Shown: piece after piece, positions 20,382 through 28,350 of the stretch
Numbering within the stretch: the first letter of the stretch is position 1
Layout: each line of letters begins with the position of its first letter
Origin: Hofstenia miamia
Lineage: Eukaryota; Xenacoelomorpha; Acoela
Length of the DNA: 28,350 bases
Assembly (NCBI GenBank): GCA_004352715.1
Contig: SCFE01000010.1
Span: 1,838,245 to 1,866,594 of the forward strand
Reading direction: 5' to 3'
Position numbers and translations under genes: made by a program
The notes under the pieces: generated by a model
The model's input: only the letters and a program-made list of their open reading frames with translations
Databases searched by the model: none
Told to the model about the DNA's origin: nothing

Positions 20382-21115
20382 ATAAAATTTACATGCGAGC
20401 TTGAAGACCAGAATAAACTCGTTTTCTTAGAAAATAAAAATTTTAATTTGAATCGAGACTTTATTTAAGAAAACGAATACAGGAATATACATCCTTTTTA
20501 CAACATTTTGCGACAAGAAATATAAAGTTAGCACCATAAGGCAATTTGCGACTGAATTATAAAACGATCATCTAATTATGAACTTATCACGTCTGCATTT
20601 GATCAAGTTTTTGAAATATTTTCTAAAAATGGTTATCCTCATAAAGTAATTAAGGACGTTGTTTCAAAATGTTTATTACCTCCATCAAAAACTATTGAAC
20701 AAGTGAACCTACAAGTTAAAGAAACTTATTGGAAGTTACCATACATTCAATACCAAGTTACATCACTGAACAAAAAATTGAAGATCATTAATAAAAAACT
20801 GAAAAATGTTAAGATAAGACCAATATTTGAATCATACAAAACCGAATATATATTTAAGAATAAAGATAGAATTCCAATGGTCTATAGATATTAATATGAC
20901 AATTGCAATAAATTGTACATTGGTGAAACAGTCCGACAATTCGGAAAGAGAATATAAGAACATCTAAGTGGACATTTAAACACAGAAATCTATCAACATC
21001 CTCACGAACTTAAAAATAATTTTGACATCATAATAGGAACAAAGAACACTAAAATAGCAGAAGCAATTATACTAAAGAAAGAAAATCATAATTATATTTT
21101 AAACAAACAAGTTAT
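20382..21115 (+). mobile_element. 5'-truncated Penelope-like element (RT end, linker, GIY-YIG)
   Basis: Conceptual translation with stops and frameshifts gives recognisable pieces in the right order. They are an RT stretch with the KFTCELEDQNKLVFL pattern (20385-20430), a TNTGIY...TIRQF segment in another frame (20470-20555), a YPHKVI segment near 20630, the connecting region with LPYIQYQ (20736-20756), and a GIY-YIG nuclease with LYIGET (20914-20931) and a downstream EA...N end. The catalytic RT core is missing, so the copy is 5'-truncated as expected for target-primed insertion. At least three stops break the nuclease half alone. The 3' end is not sharply defined; coding similarity fades at about 21.1 kb. 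Confidence 0.75.
20910..21115 (+). pseudogene. GIY-YIG endonuclease fragment of the Penelope-like element
   Basis: The pattern MVYRY-stop-YDNCNKLYIGET, then R...GKR with a stop, then EHLSGH, then AEAIILKKENHNYILN fits the GIY-YIG domain of Penelope-like elements. The CxxC usually found before YIG retains only its second Cys; the first is Tyr. The in-frame stops at the VYRY end and after GKRI make it non-functional. Confidence 0.7.
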
Positions 21116-21918
21116 TGTAGAATCAGGGGCGGGAACTAGAACAGCACTGGGGAACTTTATGTCATGGCAGNAAAACATCCAGGATGACCAATTCGTATGG
21201 TGTCACGCCAGAGTGCTATGCAAGATGATTGTTAGAATGGTGGTACTCTATTTGTTTCACATTTTAATTTCTAGCTCAATAAACCATCTCCATGGTTTTC
21301 TTATTTCTTGGCTCATGTAATAATAGCATGTAATTACTATGCTTTTGTGCTAGCCAACAGCATAATATCATCACAGTGTAATCTTTTATAAGTGTCTGTT
21401 TACGTTGCATTTGAATGAAAGGGTTTTTTATCTCTACACATAACCGTACACCTAGCTTAATGCGGTCCACGATTTGGGCTACCTTTGTCAAGGAACAAGT
21501 CGTCGTCTCAGAATCAGAGGAGTAACTCCCAAATTGTCGCCAGAAACTTAAGCAATTATATTAACCATCAGGTTAGAAAATTATCAAAAACGGTAAGGAG
21601 AGAATGAACGCAGTTTCAATGAAAAGCAATAAATTGCAACATCTCAACAATGGTCTCCTCATATTTATACAAAATAAAAATAGCTACCTGGCCGTTGTTT
21701 ACAAATTCAAACATTCGATTTCCCTCACAAATTTAATTGAGCAATTACACATTAACACCGTTCGAGGGGACAACAATTATTAGCTTGTAAAACTGCTCTA
21801 AAAATAATTAACTAAATCTGATGTCATAATGACGTCACCATGATTAAATTAGAACAAAATTTGGCCAAAAAAATAAAAAGAAATAAAATTTGCACCAGAG
21901 TCCCTGAGTAACTCTGCA
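21116..21918. other. Unassigned stretch with a contig join
   Basis: Contains a single N at 21171. I see no supported gene. The - strand ORF 21276-21491 has no recognisable domain. Confidence 0.5.
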
Positions 21919-22161
21919 TGCCCCCTCGCTCACATTAAGTTTGCAATAAAAGCTGGAGAGGCGGCCTGGAGATTAGTTTTTGAGTTTCTTCTATCATCTT
22001 GATGGTAATATATCATCCCACCTGACTATCCCTGCGTGTTGGGGCCTTTTTGTCAATTGCATCAATGCTTCTCTCTGGATAACTACCTCGTCCTTAAAGC
22101 GAAGGAACTGGAGACTGGGCAAGCGTGAATTGATGGGACAATTTTGATGGAGATTGTTGAG

Positions 22162-24480
22162 TCAGCGAGTAAAAGTATCAAAGAACCGCTTGTACAGCTG
22201 AAAACCCTTGAGTGCGATCATCAACGTCATAAGCACGTCTGTGTCTGAAGTATGGGCGTCACTGTCAGAGTAAAAGTGGACAAATACTTCTCTGAGTGAT
22301 CCCATTTGAGTGGCATCATCAACAAACAGTGAGCAGAATTTGGGGACTTGTTGGATGTCGGACATGTCTGTGCTCAGCATGGTAATGATTTCAATCTTCT
22401 TTGTGACATCATATTATCTGGTTAATGATTCGATGTTATTGATCCACACAAGTCTCCCTCTGCTTGGAACAGAATGAGAACTCGCAGGTTCAATTGCAGT
22501 ATCCTATCTTGAATCTTCTTTAACTGTTCATGGAGGGGTTGCCCCTTCTGACAAATGTCCTTAATAGTGAGTTTTCCGTTGATAAACACTCTCTCACTTC
22601 TTGGGTTTGACATAGTTGGTTACATTCCGCGCTGGTGCTCATATAGTTAAGCTTACCTGGTAGATTTGCGGATACTTTTTTCCCCTTTTTTAACTCTTCA
22701 GGACGGGAGGATTAGTGGTGTTGTGATGCATGGTGGCGGTATGCATAGAAGATTGTGTCTATTGGCATGAATCTCGACTTGGTTCAGTTCTACCTTCTTG
22801 CAAAGGATGGCTGTTCCAATGGTAACAGGATAATTGATCCTCGCCTCTCCTACGGTATCCTAGAATCACCCCCTGAGTACATGTGGTTTCAATTTCTGAA
22901 TTTGAATTGGATTGACATTAACGCGGGCCATGGTACATTCAACATCAAGGGTTAGTTATCGCCCAGGTACTTGTAACAGGACTAGTTCCTCCTTGGAGAG
23001 CATCTTGGCCAGGCACCATTTCATGAATCCTAGGTCATCTTTGTCTTTGTTAGTCTTGATTATCAGCTCTTATATTGTTAAGATCTCCAAGAATTCCTCT
23101 GACTTATGTTCAATCATTAGAATACGCTCATTTTCTGTAATGGACCACTGTGGACTTGGCCGAGGAGACGCAATAGGACCTGCAAATTTCTAAAGATTGA
23201 TGGCTTCAAGTAAGACTTTTGTAGCTGGTGAAACTCATATTGCAGATGTGGCTAACAGTTCCTCTTCTCTGTAGAATTGCTCTGGGGTTTTCATGACTTG
23301 GTCCAGGATAAGTATCAGAACAATTTTGCCCTCTTTTTTAATTTGACATGGGGTTTCCGTCAATTTACTGTAACTACACTCAGGGTAGTGAAGCCTCTCC
23401 AAGTTGAAAACGATTTCCGCTTTATTGTAAACATCATAATTTTGGAACCCAGTAATCTCTCCATTAGCCTTTCAGTGCAGAGAGGGGCATACCCTGAGTT
23501 GAAGAAATGAAACTTGGTATTTTTTTTCTCTTGCACCCCACATATATTTCTTCAGAGTATTGGAGAAAATATTTAAGTCCGACAGACATATTCCAAGTTT
23601 GTTGCAGATGATCATTGGTGATAACCTTCCAGTAACACTGCTCACCCCCTGTCTCTTATACACATCTCATGGGGCAGCCTGCGATTTCATGCATGCATTG
23701 TTTTGCTAGCTTTTTGATAGCAGAGTTTTCAATCAGTAATTGTAAGTTCAGTGTCTGAGTTATGAAAATGGATATCAGCCAGACCACTCCTCGTGAATAG
23801 ATGTCTGGTGTGCCAGATTCACTAAAAATGCAATCCTTAAAATTTTTTGATCTTGGGCTTTATATGATAAGAGAAATTCTGTTAGAAGACGTTCCACTGA
23901 TCTGTGATAATGTGACACATGGCTCTTGATATTTATTACAGGGTACTTGGTTTCTGTGTTTTTCAATTTTCAGATTTGACCAGACCTCCTGAATATTGTT
24001 AAGTGTTGCTTTGCTCTGAGAAAGGCAAAACTGGCGTGGAGCTCACTAACTAAGGTGAGTTTTGGCATGTTAGGATTAATTGATTGTTTGGTGACGGAGA
24101 TTATGTTTGTATGGTACATACTAATGGGGCAGTAAGTGTCTTTATAGAGAATCATAAAATTTCCATATGAGAATGTAAAGCTTTGATTGTGTTAGTGATA
24201 TCACCTTTGTACTCTTCCCTTAGGATCATTACAAGACAGATCATTTTGATCTTAGCAAGTCAGTAGACTATCTTGATGTGGTCCATTATGTTTGATTGTT
24301 GAACCTCCTTTACTTTGAAAACATAAATCACTAATAGATTCTTGAGGTCTATATTGACACATTCAAATTTTTGAATATCTCGCCAATTATTGATAAACTT
24401 ACATAGGTGTGTAATGGTGAAGTCCTCATTGAAAGAGGTGTGAACAGTGCTCCTCCAATAATGTTGACTTAGGCCTTTAT
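22162..24480 (-). pseudogene. Unidentified post-pol coding relic (env position), in several frames
   Basis: Open pieces follow each other on the - strand: about 24480-24175, 24155-23775, 23663-23180, 22955-22760, 22613-22422 and 22380-22162. They are interrupted by single stops or frame changes. Composition looks coding (mixed, not AT-driven), with occasional Cys in the 23.4-23.65 kb piece. I see no confident signal peptide, cleavage site or membrane anchor, so calling it env would rest on position only. A Tn5 adapter at 23649-23667 sits inside it, so its two halves may not be truly adjacent. Function unknown. Confidence 0.5.
23649..23667. other. Tn5/Nextera mosaic-end adapter embedded in the sequence
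   Basis: CTGTCTCTTATACACATCT matches the 19-base Tn5 mosaic end used in Nextera libraries over its full length. On the - strand it is read through as part of MYKRQG, a peptide signature known from adapter-contaminated assemblies. It is library-derived, not host DNA, and marks a possible chimeric join. Confidence 0.93.
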
Positions 24481-24493
24481 TAAGTCTGAGCCT

Positions 24494-25010
24494 TCATAAT
24501 TTTCCATCCTCCTTCTTATCCTTCTGTAGGAGGGCGGAGCTGGCAACTAGTTCTCTTTTCTCTTGGTTGACTTCATGATTTCTAAATAGAGTTACAATAT
24601 TGAGATCCCAAACTTGGGGGTCAAGATTTTGCCTATGTCTAGCCCTATGTTGGGTCATTACATGAGCAGATGTAGTGTCACTAATGTCTACAGAATTGTT
24701 GTAAAAATCAATGTCATCAAAGTCTTCCTCACAATACTCACTTAAATCATTGTACTGTTCATACATATCATTACCATTATCTACTAGTGTAAACTCATCA
24801 TTCTCATCTATTATTACAATTTCAATATCTTTGACAGCTCTCTTGAGACTTTGTAAATGAACAATTTTTCCATTATTAAGTGCGTAGGTGCTGTGATCAA
24901 GAACTTTTTCGATTGTGATGGGGCCTTGCCAATTTGTTACTAGTTTCCTTACTTGATGTTGATCAGTTATTTCGTGAGGGAAATATGCAAATACTTTTTC
25001 CCTTCTCTTG
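24494..25010 (-). pseudogene. Integrase C-terminal region and pol tail relic
   Basis: KVFAYFPHEITD, then VRKLVTNWQGPITIEKVL, then YALNNGKIVHLQSLKRA matches the post-core region of Ty3/gypsy integrases, in which a W.GP..I..VL...Y pattern is followed by VH...LK. From the start of this C-terminal region onward the frame stays open to the stop at 24494. The tail is acidic (YCEEDFDDIDFYNN) and ends with a Lys-rich stretch. No chromodomain is seen. Confidence 0.7.
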
Positions 25011-25127
25011 TGTAGTTAACCATACAGCTTCTTGTTAAAGTTAAGTTTACTGATTGGTGTTGTGACAAACCATAAGATCCTCATGCATTTTGTTGAGCAT
25101 GTGAGCTACATATCCCTCCAGGCTTTT

Positions 25128-25523
25128 CTAATGATAGTTCAGGAACAAAATTGATAGAGGGGTGCTAGCCTCTCGACCAAACATCGCTTTGAAAGGGCTG
25201 AATTTAGGAGTAGAATGGACATGTTTCCAGTGTTTGCCAGCCACCCTTGAAAGTGCCACCCTAATCAGTTTGATCAGTGTGCGATTTAGGCTCTTTACCA
25301 CGCCATTGGATTGGGGGTGGTACACTGTTGTGAATTCATAGAGAACTTCGTGTTCATGCATTAGGGCTTCTATCAAGTTGTTCTCAAACTGAGGACCACA
25401 ATCAGATACAAGTCGTTCCATGGGCCCCAGCTTTAGCACCCATTCCTTTACTATCTTCTCCCCCACTATCTTGGTACAACTAAGAGGAATTAGCCTGGCA
25501 TACTTGGTAAAATGATTGACCAC
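25128..25523 (-). pseudogene. Ty3/gypsy integrase catalytic core relic
   Basis: The best preserved piece is 131 codons without a stop. VNHFTKYARLIPL is the first core motif, with Asn in place of the catalytic Asp (25515-25517). LVSDCGPQFENN holds the second catalytic Asp. HPQSNGVVKSLNRTL is the third motif, with Lys where Glu is expected. FSPFKAMFGREASTP follows as usual. Two of three DDE residues are changed. The start drawn at GTG is only the beginning of the open stretch; a TAG lies just upstream. Confidence 0.85.
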
Positions 25524-26152
25524 TACTAACAGCTATTGATATCTGCCATTGTCATTTGAAAGTTTTTTTAGATTCATGTGGACCCACCTCATTTGTTCAT
25601 TCAGCAGATCGACTTTCAAGTTCACCTTGCTGTTCTGGAAAGGTACTTGCACTTTGGAGAAGGCATTTTTTGCATTTGTCAATGATGTCTATTATGGCGG
25701 CTTGTAATCCTACTATGATGTAACAGGCATTAAAGGTTCTCTCTGTTTGTATAATGCTGAGATGCCCCCATTTGTGAACTCTTCATATGAGATTGCATCT
25801 AAGATATTCGGGAATTGCCAAGCAATTGCTACAACTTTTTGTGAAAAGGAGGCCTTGTGGATTTACCTTCCATCTATACCTTTTAAAATATCAATTCACG
25901 ATCAGAGTCATGGGATAGAATTGATCTTTCAACTGTTCAATTATTTCAGATAACACCTTATCATGTCACTGATGTTGGATGGTTTTTTTGCTCTGTGATC
26001 TCTTCCTTGACCATAATCAGTAATATGGCTTTGCCTTGCTGATCAGTGCTAATCTCTGGGAGTAGATCATACTCAGTGAGCGGGATAAAGCCTAATCTGA
26101 ACTTCTCTCCAGCAGGCCATTTTAGGTCTCATTTGTAACTGGGGAGCACAGT
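25524..26152 (-). pseudogene. Integrase N-terminal zinc-binding region relic
   Basis: The segment is poorly preserved. A CKKCLLQ motif at about 25660-25680 on the - strand fits the CxxC half of the integrase HHCC zinc site, preceded by an Ile-rich stretch (VGLQAAIIDIIDK). The HxxxH half is not convincing. Stops and frame changes are frequent. The MRWVHMNLKKLS segment just before the catalytic core is in the core's frame. Confidence 0.55.
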
Positions 26153-26807
26153 TCAGTAATCCACATTAGGATGTAATTTTCCTAGTCTATGCTGTATGGT
26201 GAATGAGAAAACATTGAGAGACTTGATCCAAGGAGTGACAATATTAGATTTGTCGTCCCCAGAGAACTTCTTCAGCCATGTGAGTGCACTGTTATTGGTA
26301 CGCACAGATGAAAGGGTGAACAATGATGAAATATTTAAATTTGCCTCCACCACAGCCAACATTTCCATTTAGTGGCACCATAGTTCTTCTCAGGAGCTCA
26401 TAACTTTCAGCTAAAATATTGGAACAGGCTTTCCACGCTGTTGATGACTTGGCTTAAGACCCCACTTATTGCCACTGTGCTGGCATCATAGTAAACCAGG
26501 AAATTTTTTGAATAATCCGGAGTATTCAGGCTGAGTATCTTTTTCAGCTCTCTCTTTATGTGATCTAAGTTTTCCTGTTCAACCAAAGTCCACTTGAACT
26601 GGCAGTTTTATTTAATAATTGCAAAATGTTTCTAGTCTTCTTGGCAAGGTCGGGTACAAGCATGCCATAATAGTTTAAGAAGCCCATCAGTCTTTGGACG
26701 TCTTTCCTGGTCTTTGGGACTTCAATGTTCTCAAGAAAATCCTTTGCATTGTTCTTTATGGAAATCTTTCCTGGTTCAATTACTCTTCCCAGAAATGTTA
26801 CTTTCAT
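26153..26807 (-). pseudogene. RT thumb/connection and RNase H relic
   Basis: FLGRVIEPGKISIKNNAK, then TRKDVQRLMGFLNYYGMLVPD is the RT end and connection of Ty3/gypsy (26690-26810). In another frame NFLVYYDASTVAISGVLSQ (about 26440-26500) is the start of RNase H with its first Asp present. The piece MLAVVEANLN, then VRTNNSALTWLKKF, then FTIQHRLGKLHPNVDY (26153-26368) is the RNase H end. There Asn stands at the usual Asp of the T-D-x-x-A-L motif. Frameshifts or stops separate the three pieces. Confidence 0.8.
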
Positions 26808-26812
26808 TTAAC

Positions 26813-27219
26813 CTAACACACACTTATTCCCATTGACTTTCTCAATTTCTCAAGATGTTCTGGAAACATCTGACTGGCAACTAAAATGTTATTGATATTG
26901 GCCAAAGTGCCAGGTTCCAACATGTTTGCATCATCTTTCAATACCTTAGTAATGTATTGTTGAAAAGTGGTGGGAGTGTTTGCAGAGGCCAAACGCCATA
27001 TACTTTTACTCATATAAACTATAGGGAGTTATAAAGGCGTTTTCTTAATATCAGATGTTTGCATCAGCACTTGCCAGTATGCCTTACAAAGATCAAGGCA
27101 CAAAAAAAAGTTATAGCAGCTTGCTTCATACAAAAGGTCTTCTATCCGATAGGCATCTTTGGTAGTGATATTGTTTAACTTAAAGAAATTGATACAGAGG
27201 CAGTATTTCTCCTCTTGTT
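26813..27219 (-). pseudogene. Ty3/gypsy reverse transcriptase palm relic
   Basis: The - strand reads KYCLCINFFKLNNITTKDAY, then LDLCKAYWQ (motif A, catalytic Asp kept), then KKTPL and a stop near 27030. After that come TPTTFQQYITKVLKDD and NINNILVAS, which stands where Y-x-D-D is expected. Both catalytic Asp residues of that motif (26888-26899) are Asn. EHLEKLRKSMG follows as in other Ty3/gypsy RTs, then a stop. The enzyme cannot be active. Confidence 0.8.
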
Positions 27220-27220
27220 T

Positions 27221-27577
27221 CTAAAAATTGGTAGGGACTGCATATGGAGTGTTTTTTAACATTTTTTCATACTCGCCCTTGAGGTTTTTCAGACCTCTCC
27301 TTACAGGCAACTGAATGGGTTTATCATGCTTTGTCTCAATGGCATGCTCTTCCCCAATGGCTTGTCCTATACTGATGGAGCCATAGTTAAACACCACACT
27401 CTTCACATGCAGTGGCGTGACTAGCGATTGATCGTCTGTGGCATCTAAATGCGGATGAAAATTTGCAGAGACAGGGGATTCTAATGGTATCCAGTGGTTC
27501 CTCAAGCATAGCTGTAAATATTGGCAGACAGGATGTTGCAACATTTTCCACCCAGACGGGTATGGAGATGATTTCAA
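27221..27577 (-). pseudogene. Ty3/gypsy pol relic: linker before RT
   Basis: An open stretch of 118 codons. Its later part, EEHAIETKHDKPIQLPVRR then EYEKML then TPYAVPTNF, corresponds to the conserved run before the RT palm in Ty3/gypsy (H.I.T...PI...R, EV..ML, S.WA.P). It ends in a TAG just where RT continues in the same frame. I could not find the protease DTG motif upstream. The leading part is unassigned. Confidence 0.65.
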
Positions 27578-27730
27578 GATGTTTGTGATTGATGCTTACA
27601 GGAGATTATAACTACTTAAAATATTGATGCATGTCTTCCCCTGCTTGACATGACATAAATCAGGTGAAAAGTTGATTCCATTTTTATAAGCGCCTCTTTA
27701 ACCTGCAATCATCACATCACTGCTATAGCA

Positions 27731-28350
27731 GCTTTTGGTATACACAGTTGCTCTTGTCCAATGCTGAGATTCAATGACAATGGAATCAGTGAGTCAAAAG
27801 AAAATGTCTTGTTTGCGGTTAACTGTGGGGATTAGTTTGTAAGACAATTTTTTAGATTATCATATCAATTAATTTTAATGTATTCAATATTCGTGTACAT
27901 ATATATATACATCAAACAGTTCAAACAGTTAGACATTACCCCACTTTGAAGAATCTGTTATTCGTCGTTACTAAATATATCTCATTTAATGCACATCTCA
28001 GCCTGGATGATGATTCTACAATAAATAAACAAATATAGAGGATTATGATGGAATTTTGGCACATAAGACAACTTTGTTCATTGTGTATTTATATTTTTTG
28101 TTCTACCTAAATTCGCAATAACCAATAAACAACATTTTTAGCAATCTTTTAAATAAATGCACAAAACTGATCAAATTTTGCACATGCTTAAGTAAAATAT
28201 AGGAAAATAGCAAAATTCAAACATTTATGTTCTAGCGTTAAAGAGCCCAAAATTTTTAAGAAAATAGGGAAGGAAAATCAACTTTCAGTTGTCTATTTTT
28301 GAGTTTTATTATTATTAATCAAAATGTATATTTTATATATATATATATAT
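27731..28350. other. No gene seen; AT-rich end of window
   Basis: Neither gag-like coding sequence nor an LTR is recognisable here. The window ends in a TA run. The 5' part of the Ty3/gypsy element is either lost or lies beyond a rearrangement. Confidence 0.5.

Larger units (their letters stand above)
21919..27730 (-). mobile_element. Decayed Ty3/gypsy LTR retrotransposon (pol plus downstream ORF relic)
   Basis: On the - strand the order is an upstream linker, RT, RNase H, a zinc-binding site, integrase and an integrase C-terminal region. This RNase H-before-integrase order with these motifs is Ty3/gypsy, not copia or BEL. No gag is recognisable between 27730 and the window end. No LTR pair is visible. 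A purine tract on the - strand (AGCGAGGGGGCA, 21919-21930) followed by TGCAGAG is a weak polypurine-tract/LTR-start candidate. Multiple stops, frameshifts and active-site substitutions make it dead. Base composition is more GC-rich than the host introns. The bounds are approximate. Confidence 0.8.

Noticed and set aside
21919-21930. Firm LTR boundary at the purine-rich tract
   Set aside because: No matching LTR copy is visible in the window, so the tract is mentioned only as a weak candidate.
22755-23510. + strand ORFs at 22755-22955, 22912-23193 and 23277-23510
   Set aside because: They are antisense to the - strand coding relic of the retroelement and have no domain.
25747-25953. + strand ORF opposite the integrase zinc-binding region
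   Set aside because: Shadow of the decayed pol on the other strand.
1-28350. CRISPR arrays, bacterial operons, rRNA genes
   Set aside because: No regularly spaced repeats, no bacterial gene organisation and no rRNA-like sequence. The window is eukaryotic.

Overview
The window is AT-rich (roughly 70 % by eye) animal DNA: spliced genes with GT-AG introns, secreted cysteine-rich proteins, and relics of hAT, Penelope-like and Ty3/gypsy elements. The base composition, kilobase introns and trefoil protein suit a hydrozoan-like cnidarian or another AT-rich marine invertebrate. The sequence does not settle the species.

Layout. (1) 78-2570, + strand: the last two exons of a cysteine-rich gene of unrecognised function, joined in phase 0. 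Its intron carries a 441-bp hAT-type MITE with a perfect 8-bp target duplication. (2) 2571-9590: no gene seen; it holds a second hAT-type element with a foldback inside it, and several assembly duplications at gaps. (3) 9591-17404, + strand: a complete-looking five-exon gene for a secreted protein of about 291 residues with four trefoil (P-type) modules. All introns are phase 1, the second module has a very long last loop, and the fourth has lost one predicted disulfide pair. Intron 1 contains a 701-bp hAT relic with a perfect 8-bp target duplication and a recognisable hATC fragment. (4) 17405-20336: no gene; a near-palindrome of about 590 bp and a doubtful tRNA-like sequence. (5) 20337-20381: one orphan exon resembling the family of gene 1, abutted by a 5'-truncated Penelope-like element (RT end plus GIY-YIG nuclease). 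(6) about 21.9-27.7 kb, - strand: a decayed Ty3/gypsy pol (RT, RNase H, integrase) followed by about 2 kb of coding relics of an unidentified protein where an env-like ORF often sits.

The two secreted, disulfide-rich genes lie on the same strand, separated by mobile DNA. A partial second copy of the gene 1 family lies downstream. Trefoil proteins usually act at mucous or epithelial surfaces, so a secretory role is likely; any functional link between the two genes is only inference.

Assembly caveats matter. Four runs or single Ns are flanked by duplicated sequence, one of which duplicates a trefoil exon. A full 19-base Tn5/Nextera mosaic end lies at 23649-23667, so that part of the contig is partly artefactual.
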